From Cyclobacteriaceae bacterium (GTDB lineage Bacteria > Bacteroidota > Bacteroidia > Cytophagales > Cyclobacteriaceae): DNA of 54,029 nucleotides. Made by a program: the position numbers and the translations under genes. Positions 1-8,717 of the stretch are shown here, piece by piece. The notes beneath the pieces are model-generated. The model was not told where the DNA came from, searched no databases, and was given only the letters and a program-made list of their open reading frames with translations. Numbering within the stretch: position 1 is the stretch's first letter; every line of letters starts with the position of its first letter. Where the stretch lies: the NCBI GenBank assembly GCA_958296015.1, contig CATQIH010000022.1, forward strand, positions 1-54,029, given 5' to 3'.

Positions 1-215
1 AAAAAGGAGATGCTGAGCACAGTACGCTGGCAAGAGATCAGGCTGTTAAAGAACTGAGAACCTGGTATGGAGAATTTCGTAAGCTTGCCCGTCTTGCTTT
101 TAGTGAAACGCCGCAAAAGTTGGAGACCTTTGGCATCGTAGTGCGCACTACCAGAAGAAAACGTAAAGCAGCTACTGATTCAACAACAGCATCTGATGCT
201 AAAAAACAGGCATAA
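1..215 (+). CDS. C-terminal part of a small helical protein of unknown function (5' end outside window)
   Basis: The reading frame is open from base 3 to the TAA at 213-215, giving about 70 residues. It aligns by eye with the C-terminus of the complete gene at 21717-22361: both have a GDAEHST/GEAQSAT segment, a W-[YM]-G-[ES]-F-R-[KR] core, A-R-[LV]-A and a leucine-rich end before a basic tail. The two are therefore paralogues about 21 kb apart. The tail here is longer and rich in Lys, Thr and Ala. No known domain is recognised and the sequence looks all-helical. The function is unknown. Confidence 0.75.
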   Translation, partial: KGDAEHSTLARDQAVKELRTWYGEFRKLARLAFSETPQKLETFGIVVRTTRRKRKAATDSTTASDAKKQA

Positions 216-233
216 GACACTAAAGATATACCA

Positions 234-277
234 CAGCCCTTATTGCAGACCAGGGCTGTTGGATAGTATCGTTTTTT
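234..277 (+). terminator. Possible weak terminator
   Basis: CAGCCCT (234-240) pairs with AGGGCTG (252-258), and a six-T run follows about 13 bases later. The distance to the T run makes it a weak candidate. Confidence 0.35.
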
Positions 278-295
278 GAGTTTAACATATATATT

Positions 296-331
296 AGAGC
301 CACTTCAACTGATACAGGTGGCTCTTTTTTT
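296..331 (+). terminator. Rho-independent terminator
   Basis: AGAGCCAC (296-303) pairs perfectly with GTGGCTCT (318-325), followed at once by a T tract. It ends the transcript of the first gene. The rest of 332-553 shows no convincing gene; the open frame over 276-584 has poor codon character and overlaps the next gene. Confidence 0.8.
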
Positions 332-553
332 ATGCCTTTTATTGTCTATTCATTTTCTGTGGAAGACTTTTCAGGGTATTTATTTTTCTCTAATAAGATT
401 ACAAACTTTATTGGTCTATTTTCATAGAGGCTTTGGTTGTATTACGAACAATTTTATTATCTTGAAATCGTTTTCAAAAAGTTGTGCAATGGTTGATATA
501 AAATACACTATAGTGCTGGCTTTTTTCTTTCATCCCTTTACTACGAACACTAC

Positions 554-1273
554 ATGCAACCAATCATTGAAACACATGAAATAGCCAGAACCTACCGCAT
601 GGGCGAAGAATATGTGCACGCCCTTAAAGGCATCTCCATCCGGGTAAATAAAGGCGAATATGTAGCTTTCATGGGTCCGTCCGGCTCTGGTAAATCTACC
701 TTGATGAATGTGATCGGTTGTCTGGATACGCCCTCATCAGGCACCTACCGGCTCAACAACCAGGATGTGAGCGACATGACCGAAAACGAGCTGGCTACCG
801 TGCGCAACAAAGAGATAGGCTTTGTCTTTCAAACATTTAACTTGCTGCCCCGCTCTTCCTCGCTCGACAATGTGGCGTTACCACTGATCTATGCAGGCAT
901 CAGCAAACACGACCGTAGAGAACGTGCCATGCAGGTGCTGGAAAGCGTGGGGTTGAGTGATAGGGCGTTGCATAAACCTAATGAACTCTCCGGCGGGCAA
1001 CGCCAAAGAGTGGCCATTGCCCGTGCCCTGGTCAACAACCCCAGCATCATCCTGGCCGATGAACCCACCGGCAACCTGGATACCAAAACCTCTTATAGCG
1101 TGATGGAGCTTTTTCAAGACCTGCACGACCAGGGCAATACCATCATCATGGTCACACACGAAGATGATATTGCGCATTATGCCCATCGCATTATCCGGCT
1201 GAAAGACGGCCTCGTAGAGACAGATGAAGTCAATACCCAGATCACCCGGCATAGGGTGGACGAAATAATATAG
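554..1273 (+). CDS. ABC transporter ATP-binding protein (LolD/MacB type)
   Basis: The 239-residue protein is the ATPase of a lipoprotein- or macrolide-type exporter. Visible motifs in order are Walker [10 protein letters not shown] (residues 41-49), the Q-loop VFQTFN, the signature [14 protein letters not shown], Walker [12 protein letters not shown] and the switch histidine in VTHE. The length is typical of stand-alone LolD/MacB-like ATPases. It is the first gene of a set with a membrane fusion protein, an FtsX-type permease and a TolC-like channel. ATP hydrolysis here probably drives the MacB-like permease encoded at 2659. The substrate cannot be told from sequence. Confidence 0.95.
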   Translation: MQPIIETHEIARTYRMGEEYVHALKGISIRVNKGEYVAFMGPSGSGKSTLMNVIGCLDTPSSGTYRLNNQDVSDMTENELATVRNKEIGFVFQTFNLLPRSSSLDNVALPLIYAGISKHDRRERAMQVLESVGLSDRALHKPNELSGGQRQRVAIARALVNNPSIILADEPTGNLDTKTSYSVMELFQDLHDQGNTIIMVTHEDDIAHYAHRIIRLKDGLVETDEVNTQITRHRVDEII

Positions 1274-1276
1274 TGC

Positions 1277-1362
1277 GGAAACCGGAATCTGAAGAACGGA
1301 AACCGGGTAGTGCTTATAAAAAATTAGAATTTCCGGTTTCCGGCTTTCGGTCTCCGGTTTCC
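1277..1362. repeat. Intergenic inverted-arm element (purine arm / pyrimidine arm)
   Basis: A purine-rich arm (1277-1307, GGAAACCGGA near its start) and a pyrimidine-rich arm (1330-1362, ending TCCGGTTTCC) are imperfect reverse complements of about 31-33 bp around an AT-rich centre. It lies inside the efflux operon between the ATPase and fusion-protein genes. Similar composition and arms occur at 5636-5900 and 9640-9838. Confidence 0.6.
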
Positions 1363-1379
1363 ATCAACCTACATCTACC

Positions 1380-2666
1380 ATGTCAAAAAAAACAATCATT
1401 TCCCTGCTAGTGATCGTTGCGGTGCTGGCAGCTGCCTACTACTTCTTTTCGGGAGAAGGGGTGGAAGAAGAAAAAAACATTCTGGCTACGGTCAAACGCG
1501 ATGACCTGCGCATAGATGTTACCATCTCCGGTGAGCTGGAAGCTAAAAATTCGGTCAGTATTCAGGGGCCTTCCGGCTTGCGGAATGCAGACATCTGGCA
1601 GGTGAAGATAGATGATATTGTGCCGGAAGGTACGGAAGTTAAGAAAGAAGATTATGTGGCCCGGCTGGATAACTCAGAGTTGGGTGAGAAAATCCGTGGT
1701 AAACAGCTGGAACTGGAGGAAAGCAAAAACAATTATGAGCAGATGCAGATCGACACGGCCATTACCCTGCGGGAAGCCCGCGACAAACTGATCAACCTAC
1801 AGTATGATCTGGAGCAGCGCAAGCTGGAACTGGAACAGTCGCAGTTTGAACCGCCCGCTACCATCAAGAAGGCGGAACTGGAACTTGAAAAGGCAAAGCG
1901 GGCCGTATCACAAGGGAAAAAAGAGTACAAGCTTCAAAAGAACAAAGCAGTTTCTCAGATGGCGCAGGCTACCGCCAAGCTCAAAGATAACCAGGGAGAC
2001 TTTGCGATGCTGGAAGAGCTTTCCCAGAAGTTTGTGATCAGGGCACCGGAAAATGGCATGGTCATCTATGAGAGAGACTGGAATGGTAGCAAAAAGGCCA
2101 AAGGTTCTCAGATTTCAGGATGGGACCCCTCAGTGGCTACCTTACCGGATTTGAGTTCTATGGTTTCCAAAACGTATGTGAACGAAGTAGACATCAGCAG
2201 GGTCAGGATAGGACAACAGGTGAATATCGGACTGGATGCTTTTCCTGAAAAGAAACTCACCGGAAAAGTGACTAAAGTAGCCAACATCGGCGAACAGAAG
2301 CCTAACTCAGATGCCAAAGTCTTTGAGGTAACCATCGATGTAAATGAAAGCGATACCACCCTGCGGCCTGCCATGACCACCAGCAATATGATCATTACCG
2401 ATTATTTGGAAAAGGTGTTGATCGTGCCACTGGAGGCTATCCACAGCCAGGGCGACTCCCTCACCTATGTATTTAAGAAAGACGGGCTTGTCACAGTGAA
2501 GCAGGAGATTGTACTGGTGAAAAAAGGACTGGACATGGGCGTGATCGAGCGTGGCCTGAAAGAGGAGGATGTCGTGTATCTTTCTGTGCCCACCAATCCG
2601 GATGATAAGCAGGTTGCTTACCTGGAAGAAGAACAGCCGCCTTTAACCGAGAAGACCGATGAATGA
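1380..2666 (+). CDS. Efflux periplasmic adaptor (HlyD/MacA family membrane fusion protein)
   Basis: The 428-residue protein starts with a short basic segment and one membrane anchor (about residues 5-23). A biotinyl-lipoyl-like half domain follows, then a long Gln/Glu/Lys-rich helical hairpin (about 105-205), then beta-barrel and membrane-proximal regions. This order is that of MacA-type adaptors, which link an inner-membrane ABC permease to a TolC-type channel. The C-terminal end overlaps the permease start by 8 bp (ATGAATGA), so the two are probably translationally coupled. Confidence 0.92.
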   Translation: MSKKTIISLLVIVAVLAAAYYFFSGEGVEEEKNILATVKRDDLRIDVTISGELEAKNSVSIQGPSGLRNADIWQVKIDDIVPEGTEVKKEDYVARLDNSELGEKIRGKQLELEESKNNYEQMQIDTAITLREARDKLINLQYDLEQRKLELEQSQFEPPATIKKAELELEKAKRAVSQGKKEYKLQKNKAVSQMAQATAKLKDNQGDFAMLEELSQKFVIRAPENGMVIYERDWNGSKKAKGSQISGWDPSVATLPDLSSMVSKTYVNEVDISRVRIGQQVNIGLDAFPEKKLTGKVTKVANIGEQKPNSDAKVFEVTIDVNESDTTLRPAMTTSNMIITDYLEKVLIVPLEAIHSQGDSLTYVFKKDGLVTVKQEIVLVKKGLDMGVIERGLKEEDVVYLSVPTNPDDKQVAYLEEEQPPLTEKTDE

Positions 2667-4014
2667 AAAAGTTTTTGCCAACTACTTAATTGCCCTGGAA
2701 GCCATTCTGTCCAACAAACTTCGCTCTTTGCTTACCGCCTTGGGTATCATCTTCGGAGTAGCCGCAGTAATTGCCATGCTGGGTATTGGAGCGGGTGCCC
2801 AGCACGAGATTCTGGAGCAGATCAAGCTGGTAGGCGTCAACAATATCGTCATCAAACCGGTAATAGAGCAGTCGGAAGGAGAAGTAGAGCAGGTAAAAGC
2901 CAGTATGAGCAGACCTAAGTTCTCCCCAGGGCTTTCCCTAAAAGATGCGCAGAGTATTCTGGAGATTGTGCCTGGCATCGGGAAGATAAGCCCGGAGATT
3001 GTGCTGGATAAATACATCATCAAAAGCGGCATCAGGCGATCTGCCAAACTGGTGGGTGTTACGGTTCCTTATTTTAATATTTCCAACTTCAATCTTGAAG
3101 AAGGTGAGATGTTTACAGAAAAGCAACTGGAGGAGGGAGAAAGGGTATGTATCATCGGCAATGATATACAGACGAAGTTCTTTAGCGAGCAAGACCCGCT
3201 GGATAAGATGATCAAGGTGGGCGACCAGTGGCTCAGAATTATAGGTGTGCTGGAGCCTAGAATCATTACCGGAGAAAATATCAACCGGCTGGGCATACGA
3301 GACTACAACATGGATGTCTACGTGCCCATCAACACGGTGCTGATCCGGTACCGCGATAGGTCGCTGGTGACAAAAATTGACATAGAGGCTGCCAAGCGCA
3401 CGGAAGATATGGCAAATGCCACGGACGGACAGGTAGGAGGCCAGAATGCAGAGCAGAGCAACTATCATCAGATCGACCGGCTGGTGATACAGGCGGAAGC
3501 TACCGGTACTTTGGTCGGCCTGGCTGATGTAATCTCCCGGATGCTGGAGCGCAAACACTACGGTGTGGTAGACTATGAGGTGGAAATTCCCGAGATGCTC
3601 ATCAAGCAGCAGCAGCGTACTAACCAGATATTTAATATTGTGCTGGGTTCGCTGGCAGGTATCTCGTTGCTGGTAGGCGGCATTGGCATCATGAATATCA
3701 TGCTGGCTTCGGTGATGGAGCGCATCAAAGAGATAGGGTTGCGGATGGCCATTGGTGCTCAAAAGGCCGATATCATCTGGCAGTTTCTTTTTGAAGCCAT
3801 GCTGATCAGCATTTCCGGAGGGCTTATTGGTATCCTGCTGGGGATGATCATTGCCACGGGCATTTCCAGGCTTGCCGATATTCCTACGATCATCACACCG
3901 GCATCTATTGTGCTATCATTTGGTGTGGCAGCCACCATAGGGCTGATCTTCGGCATTGCACCGGCCCGCAGAGCCGCCAGTCAGGACCCTATTACCTCGC
4001 TGAGGTATGAATAA
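2659..4014 (+). CDS. ABC transporter permease (MacB/FtsX family)
   Basis: The 451-residue protein has an N-terminal membrane helix (about residues 20-45), a large periplasmic MacB_PCD-like domain, and three C-terminal helices that contain the conserved GGIGIMNIMLASVMERIKEIG-type segment of the FtsX family. It is a half-transporter without a fused ATPase, so the ATPase at 554 is its likely partner. The start overlaps the adaptor stop. The substrate is unknown. Confidence 0.94.
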   Translation: MNEKVFANYLIALEAILSNKLRSLLTALGIIFGVAAVIAMLGIGAGAQHEILEQIKLVGVNNIVIKPVIEQSEGEVEQVKASMSRPKFSPGLSLKDAQSILEIVPGIGKISPEIVLDKYIIKSGIRRSAKLVGVTVPYFNISNFNLEEGEMFTEKQLEEGERVCIIGNDIQTKFFSEQDPLDKMIKVGDQWLRIIGVLEPRIITGENINRLGIRDYNMDVYVPINTVLIRYRDRSLVTKIDIEAAKRTEDMANATDGQVGGQNAEQSNYHQIDRLVIQAEATGTLVGLADVISRMLERKHYGVVDYEVEIPEMLIKQQQRTNQIFNIVLGSLAGISLLVGGIGIMNIMLASVMERIKEIGLRMAIGAQKADIIWQFLFEAMLISISGGLIGILLGMIIATGISRLADIPTIITPASIVLSFGVAATIGLIFGIAPARRAASQDPITSLRYE

Positions 4015-4109
4015 ACAGCCTTGTTGTGGATGACATCAACCGCAATTGGCATCAAAGGTATCTGCAATCTGTATCAAACTAATACGCATAAAACCAACTC
4101 AAACCAACC

Positions 4110-5633
4110 GTGAATCACTTAGCCCGTTTGTTCTTCAGAAACCGCCGGATACCTGTATCTGGTCTGTGCTGCCTGCTCTTCCTATGCGTTATGGCAGGCG
4201 GCCATGTCATCGCCCAGGATATTGATTCTACCGCTATTCCCAGCATACTCACCCTGGAGCAGGTGATCCGGCAGGGGCAGGATCATTCCATCAGTGCCTT
4301 GTATGCCGAAACCAATAAGGAAGGAAAATATTGGGCTTTCCGTGCGTTCCAGGCGCAGTACAAGCCTAGTGTATATTTACAGGGAGAATTGCCTAACTTC
4401 AACCGTACCAATGAGCCGGTGACACAGCCTGATGGTTCTATAGAATTTCGCCCTGTGTCGCAAAACCTCTCCAACCTGGGTCTGCGCGCCGAACAATCCA
4501 TTGGCTACACCAATACTGTCTTCTTTTTAGAGTCGCGGCTACAGCGGTTTGATAATTTTGAGAATAATACGGTGCGCTACAGTGGCAATCCGGCCATCAT
4601 TGGTATACAGCAGTCTTTGTTTCAGTTCAATCCGCTGAAGTGGGACAAAACCATCCAGCCGCTGGTGTATGAAGAGTCGCGGCGGGAGTATGTAGAACAG
4701 TTGGAGGATATTTCTGTGCAGTCCACACAGCTCTTTTTCAACCTGCTGCTGGCACAGGTGAACATGGTGGTAGCAAAAAATAACATGGCCAACAATGATA
4801 CCATCTACCAGCTTTCTCAGGGAAGATACAACCTGGGTAAGATTGCCGAAAACGAACTACTCAAACTGGAGCTAAACCTGATGAACTCGCGGCAGGCCGT
4901 GGCACAGGCTGAACTGGATTTGGAAACCTCTACCCTGGAACTGCGGTCTTATACCGGCCTGATAGGTTCAGAACCTTTGTCGCTGGTCTTGCCCAACGAC
5001 CTTCCTACCTTTGAGGTAGACGAGGAGGTAGCTGTAAACCAGGCCCTGGCTAACCGTGCCGAAGCAGTGGCTTTTGAAAGAAGCCTGAAAGAAGCTGAAC
5101 GCGAGGTGGCAAGTGCCAGAAGCCAGCGTTTCAGCATGAACCTTTACGCTACCTATGGCCTGACCAATCAGGCAGATGAACTAACGGGGGTATACCAACA
5201 GCCTGAAAACCAGCAGCAGGTTCGCTTATCACTCAGGGTGCCAATTCTGGACTGGGGAAGAAGTAAGTCGAGCATCAAAACCTCAGAGGCTTATCTTAAA
5301 TTGCAGCAGTATACCGTGCAGCAGGACAGGATCAACTTTCGGCAGGAAGTGTATACCCGGGTGAAAACTTTTGAGATGCGGCGCAACCAGGTGAAGATTA
5401 CCGAAGTAGCCAACGATATTGCCAACCGCAGCTACGATATTGCCAAGCAACGCTACCTCATTGGCAAGATCAGCGTCAACGACCTGAGCATTGCCATGCA
5501 GGAAAAAGACGATGCCCGCCAGCGTTACATAGAAAACCTACGCAACTTCTGGACAGACTTTTACAACCTGCGTCGCCTGACCCTATATGATTTTTCAACC
5601 AATCAACCACTTTACAAGCAGACAGAAAAGTGA
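4110..5633 (+). CDS. TolC-family outer membrane efflux protein
   Basis: The 507-residue protein has a signal peptide that ends near VIAQD (about residue 36). Two similar halves follow with the long coiled-coil helices of the outer-membrane efflux family (YEESRREYVEQLEDIS, then NRAEAVAFERSLKEAEREV). The chosen start is a GTG at 4110, because it gives a complete basic-hydrophobic signal sequence. No ATG upstream is in frame. It completes a tripartite exporter with the three preceding genes. Confidence 0.92.
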   Translation: MNHLARLFFRNRRIPVSGLCCLLFLCVMAGGHVIAQDIDSTAIPSILTLEQVIRQGQDHSISALYAETNKEGKYWAFRAFQAQYKPSVYLQGELPNFNRTNEPVTQPDGSIEFRPVSQNLSNLGLRAEQSIGYTNTVFFLESRLQRFDNFENNTVRYSGNPAIIGIQQSLFQFNPLKWDKTIQPLVYEESRREYVEQLEDISVQSTQLFFNLLLAQVNMVVAKNNMANNDTIYQLSQGRYNLGKIAENELLKLELNLMNSRQAVAQAELDLETSTLELRSYTGLIGSEPLSLVLPNDLPTFEVDEEVAVNQALANRAEAVAFERSLKEAEREVASARSQRFSMNLYATYGLTNQADELTGVYQQPENQQQVRLSLRVPILDWGRSKSSIKTSEAYLKLQQYTVQQDRINFRQEVYTRVKTFEMRRNQVKITEVANDIANRSYDIAKQRYLIGKISVNDLSIAMQEKDDARQRYIENLRNFWTDFYNLRRLTLYDFSTNQPLYKQTEK

Positions 5634-5650
5634 AGATAGGAAATGGAAGT

Positions 5651-5885
5651 CGGGAGACAGCCACCGTGGAACGGAATACCGAAGATATATACAATACCCC
5701 AAGCCCCATGCCCCATGCCCCAAGCCCCATGCTCCAAGCCCCATGCTCCAAGCCCCATGCTCCAAGCCCCATGCTCCAAGCCCCAAGCCCCAAGCCCCAA
5801 GCCCCAAGCCCCAAGCCCCAAGCCCCAAGCCCCAAGCCCCATGCCCCAAGCCCCATAATCCCACACATCCAACTTCTGTCTCCCG
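5651..5885. repeat. Inverted arms around the heptamer array
   Basis: CGGGAGACAG at 5651-5660 is matched exactly by its reverse complement CTGTCTCCCG at 5876-5885. The similarity extends outward: GGAAATGGAAGT on the left faces the complement of TCTTTGGTTTTCC on the right. The arms bracket the whole heptamer array at 5701-5854, so array and arms look like one element. Confidence 0.7.
5701..5854. repeat. 22-unit heptamer array, G-quadruplex-prone on the minus strand
   Basis: Twenty-two consecutive 7-mers of the form A(A/T)GC(C/T)CC run without any phase break. The first eleven mix AAGCCCC with ATGCCCC or ATGCTCC; nine pure AAGCCCC units follow at 5778-5840, then one ATGCCCC and one AAGCCCC. The minus strand is (GGGGCTT)n, with four or more G4 runs in a row. 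All frames on both strands stay open because 7 is not a multiple of 3, which creates several false overlapping ORFs. Confidence 0.95.
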
Positions 5886-5979
5886 TCTTTGGTTTTCCCT
5901 TCTCCCTTCTTTTGTATCCAAACCAGCACGTTGCCCGTTTGTGTTGTAAGTATGATGATGACCGATAAAGAACACGACC

Positions 5980-6765
5980 ATGAAGGCAATTGAGAAAATA
6001 AAGATGGCCATTGATCCACTGCGGCAAGCACTGCTGAAGCATCCTGTGTATGAAGAGATCAGGACCGTAGACGATTTAAACTTATTTATGGAGAGCCATG
6101 TGTTTGCTGTCTGGGATTTTATGTCGCTGCTGAAAGCACTACAGATTGAACTGACGTGCGTAAAAATTCCGTGGACACCCAGTGGTACACCGGCTGTCAG
6201 GAGGCTGGTCAATGAGATTGTGCTGGCAGAGGAAACGGATGTAGACATGCAGGGCAATCCGGCCAGCCATTTTGAACTCTACTTGCAGGCCATGCAAAGT
6301 ACCAAAGCTGATACTCTACCTATAGAGCAGTTCATCAACTCGCTGAAAGCAGGCAACAGCCTGGACAACAGCTACGACCGGCTGGAGATAGACAAAGACG
6401 TACGGGCTTTTATGGAATGCACATTTTCGGTTGTTCATTCAGGAGAGCCGCATAAGGTGGCGGCGGCCTTTACCTTTGGGCGCGAAGACCTGATCCCGGA
6501 CATGTTTACCTCTCTGATCAAAGACCTTGACCGGAAAGTTGCCACAGACCTGAGCGTATTTATTTATTACCTGGAAAGACATATCGAACTGGATGGCGAC
6601 GAACACGGCCCGATGGCCATGCACATGGTATCAGAACTATGCGGCACCGACTGGCAGAAATGGGAAGACTGTGTACACATAGCCCGCCGCGCCCTGCAAG
6701 CCCGCCTGATACTGTGGGACAGTATCTACCAGAAAATACAAAGAAGGCAAATGCATGCAGACTAA
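5980..6765 (+). CDS. DUF3050 domain protein
   Basis: The 261-residue protein matches the DUF3050 family over its full length. Features I recognise include HVFAVWDFMSLLK near residue 40, the WTPSG segment and the EETD...HFELY stretch. Further on are a second conserved region FGREDLIPDMF and ERHIELDGDEHGP near the C-terminus. The spaced Glu and His residues suggest a haem-oxygenase-like helical fold with a possible metal site (inference). The substrate is unknown. It stands alone downstream of the heptamer element, so it probably has its own promoter. Confidence 0.88.
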   Translation: MKAIEKIKMAIDPLRQALLKHPVYEEIRTVDDLNLFMESHVFAVWDFMSLLKALQIELTCVKIPWTPSGTPAVRRLVNEIVLAEETDVDMQGNPASHFELYLQAMQSTKADTLPIEQFINSLKAGNSLDNSYDRLEIDKDVRAFMECTFSVVHSGEPHKVAAAFTFGREDLIPDMFTSLIKDLDRKVATDLSVFIYYLERHIELDGDEHGPMAMHMVSELCGTDWQKWEDCVHIARRALQARLILWDSIYQKIQRRQMHAD

Positions 6766-6951
6766 ACTTTGGCCGTTACCAGCCATGTGGTATAGGAGAT
6801 ATTCCTGACGGGCTGGCGGCGAAAGCAGCTTTTAGGTTCTATTGCTATTGCTATAGAGCAAGATCATACACAGGTAATTTCCTGAACAAAAAGCCATGTT
6901 AGTCGGTAAACATGCTTTGTAGGCTCCTTCATGTATTGAATGCTAGGTGAC

Positions 6952-7203
6952 GAAATCATTTATTCTTACATAGACCTTACGCCGTCCGACGACGAAGCCA
7001 TATATTCTTACATAATGTAGACTTCGTCCGCTGCCGAAGCCACTCTCAATGGCTGAGTATACGCTACATTCACTGAGGAAGCCACTCTCAATGGCTGAGT
7101 ACACGCTACATTCACTGCGGAAGCCACTCTCAATGGCTGAGTATACGCTACATTCACTGCCTAAGCCACTCTCAATGGCTGAGTACACGCTACATTCACT
7201 GCC
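6952..7203. repeat. Six-unit 42-bp tandem array
   Basis: Six 42-bp units begin at 6952, 6994, 7036, 7078, 7120 and 7162, and a further GAAGC begins at 7204. The last four units are near identical and contain CTCAATGGCTGAG and GCTACATTCACTG. The first two share the period, the opening GAA and TATTCTTACATA but are otherwise divergent. Since 42 is 14 codons, frames stay open on both strands: MAEYTLHSLRKPLS repeats on plus, YSAIESGF-type repeats on minus. I treat it as non-coding, without certainty. Confidence 0.85.
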
Positions 7204-7449
7204 GAAGCACCATATTCTGGAAAATCAATGTTCATATTACCTAAAAAGACGGTAGATGATAGGATTATGCTTCATATATGCAGCAAATAGATCAACAAAC
7301 TCTCTCTATCTATTCATAAACAACACATAATAACTACAAACTCACCGAGAGTATTGATAATATGATGTAGCTGAATTTCTTTTTTAGTGATGCGAATGAC
7401 AGTTAGAAAGATAAAAGCTGTTAAATCTGATTTACTAGCGTCGGCTTTC

Positions 7450-7480
7450 ATCAGCCCTGAGCTTCAAGCTCAAGGCTGAT
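7450..7480. repeat. Long intergenic hairpin
   Basis: ATCAGCC (7450-7456) pairs with GGCTGAT (7474-7480), and TGAGCTT (7458-7464) pairs with AAGCTCA (7466-7472), with one C/A mismatch between. There is no T run after it, so it is not an obvious terminator. Confidence 0.6.
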
Positions 7481-7595
7481 AAACAGCCATTGACAACTAT
7501 TTAAACGAACGCGTTATCAGCATCAATATGAGAGCTTCCAAACATATATTTACTATTGATGATAAAATATGTTTATCTAAACTCTTAATTTGACA

Positions 7596-7669
7596 TAAGT
7601 ACTGGCTCAGAATAAATTATAATGCTAGTGCGCGTTTGTAACGCGTCCGGCGTGGAGCGCACTAGCATT
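7596..7669. repeat. REP-like dispersed element, copy 1
   Basis: A 24-bp block (7596-7619, starting TAAGTACTGGCTCAG) and a 27-bp block (7641-7667, starting ACGCGTCCGGCGTGG) both recur at 28081-28140. In this copy AATGCTAGTGCGC (7621-7633) and GCGCACTAGCATT (7657-7669) form a perfect 13-bp hairpin. The second copy has lost the left arm. Confidence 0.85.
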
Positions 7670-7794
7670 GTAAGGAAGCAAACAGGCCAAACAGGTAAGC
7701 AAACGTGGGACTATATCTGAACAAATTATGATGTTCTTCAAAGTAAGGAGTTGACCGAGCTTTGCAATGCTCTTTAGCAAGAGTCGCACAACAC

Positions 7795-7822
7795 AAAAAA
7801 AGCAGCACTCATCGGTGCTGCT
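7795..7822 (-). terminator. Rho-independent terminator of the sod gene
   Basis: On the minus strand AGCAGCAC and GTGCTGCT form an 8-bp stem with a 6-nt loop, followed by a run of T (AAAAAA at 7795-7800 on the plus strand). It lies 45 bp after the sod stop codon. Confidence 0.85.
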
Positions 7823-7867
7823 TCTACTTTTTGTGTGTATGGTAAAATACGTTGACTTTAAAGCAAC

Positions 7868-8479
7868 TTACATCTTAGCTGCTTTGTACAGTTCGTTTAC
7901 CCTGTTCCAGTTGATCAGGTTCCAAAATGCCTGAATGTATTCAGGGCGCTTGTTCTGATAATTGAGATAGTAAGCGTGTTCCCACACATCCAGTCCTAGC
8001 ACAGGGGTGCCTTTTGTGTCTGCCACATCCATCATCGGACTGTCCTGGTTAGGTGTGGAAGTTACTTTAAGCTTGCCGCTGCTGTCTACGATCAGCCAGG
8101 CCCAGCCTGAACCGAAACGGGTAGCTGCTGCGTTGTCAAACTCTTCTTTGAATGTATCGAAGGAGCCAAAAGCATCATCAATAGCAGAAGCTATTTCGCC
8201 GCTGGGATTTCCACCGCCATCAGGAGACAGCATCGTCCAGAAGAGAGAATGGTTGTAGTGGCCTCCGCCATTATTACGCACGGCAGTAGACAGGCTACCT
8301 GCTTTTTTGATCAGTTCTTCAATAGATTGATTAGCTTCGGGCTTGCCTTCTACGGCTGCATTGAGTTTGGTGACATAGCCACCGTGGTGCTTATCGTGGT
8401 GTATTTCCATAGTCTTGGCATCAATATTAGGTGCCAGGGCATCAAAGGAATAAGGAAGGTCAGGAAGTTGAAATGCCAT
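7868..8479 (-). CDS. sodA: Superoxide dismutase (Fe/Mn family, probably Mn)
   Basis: The 203-residue enzyme converts superoxide to hydrogen peroxide and oxygen. The four metal ligands are in place: H27 (MEIHHDKHH), H77 (HYNHSLFW), and D164 and H168 (DVWEHAYY). The NQDSP segment carries the Gln typical of Mn-type enzymes, so Mn is more likely than Fe, though cambialistic use cannot be excluded. No signal peptide is seen, so it is cytoplasmic. It is monocistronic with its own terminator. The neighbouring CDF transporter is on the opposite strand. Confidence 0.96.
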   Translation of the reverse strand: MAFQLPDLPYSFDALAPNIDAKTMEIHHDKHHGGYVTKLNAAVEGKPEANQSIEELIKKAGSLSTAVRNNGGGHYNHSLFWTMLSPDGGGNPSGEIASAIDDAFGSFDTFKEEFDNAAATRFGSGWAWLIVDSSGKLKVTSTPNQDSPMMDVADTKGTPVLGLDVWEHAYYLNYQNKRPEYIQAFWNLINWNRVNELYKAAKM

Positions 8480-8693
8480 TATTTTGTTGGTTTAAGGTTT
8501 AAAAATAAACTGTTTATTCAATCTAGTTAACGAAACGTAGTCTGCAATGTTTATAGAATTAAGAAACACAAGCCTGAGGTTTTGTCAAAGCCCTGATATC
8601 TAATCGTGCGCAGCAGCTTGTTTTTGTGGTACGTGGATTCAGATTTTGGTATATCCATTGATCAAGTACCAGGTATACCTTCAGGATTTTGTA

Positions 8694-8701
8694 TAGTTTT
8701 G
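8694..8701 (+). promoter_or_regulatory. Bacteroidota-type -7 box before the CDF gene
   Basis: TAGTTTTG matches the TAnnTTTG -7 consensus of Bacteroidota primary sigma promoters. It ends 16 bases before the proposed TTG start, so the transcript leader would be very short. No clear -33 TTTG is seen at the usual distance. Confidence 0.45.
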
Positions 8702-8717
8702 AAAAAAATTATGAGTT

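Larger units (their letters stand above)
6766..7867. other. 1.1-kb intergenic region rich in repeats
   Basis: This gap lies between two convergent genes. It holds the six-unit 42-bp array (6952-7203), a long hairpin (7450-7480), a REP-like element (7596-7669) and the sod terminator (7795-7822). ATATTCCTGACGGG at 6799-6812 is identical to part of the 41-bp array near 21.5 kb. No protein gene is convincing here. Confidence 0.7.

Noticed and set aside
276-584. 102-residue frame after the first gene
   Set aside because: It starts inside a terminator hairpin region, has an AT-rich, non-coding composition and overlaps the ABC ATPase start.
2938-3762. Long minus-strand frame inside the permease gene
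   Set aside because: It is a shadow of the clearly identified MacB-type permease.
5476-6257. Overlapping long frames on both strands through the heptamer array (repeats like GAWGLGL and APSPKPQ)
   Set aside because: A 7-bp repeat without stops leaves all frames open. The frames have no start signals and cover the real DUF3050 and TolC genes antisense.
6952-7203. CRISPR array
   Set aside because: Whole 42-bp units repeat without variable spacers.
7049-7255. Plus-strand frame of repeated MAEYTLHSLRKPLS
   Set aside because: It is a by-product of the 42-bp array, has no promoter or start context, and the opposite strand is equally open.
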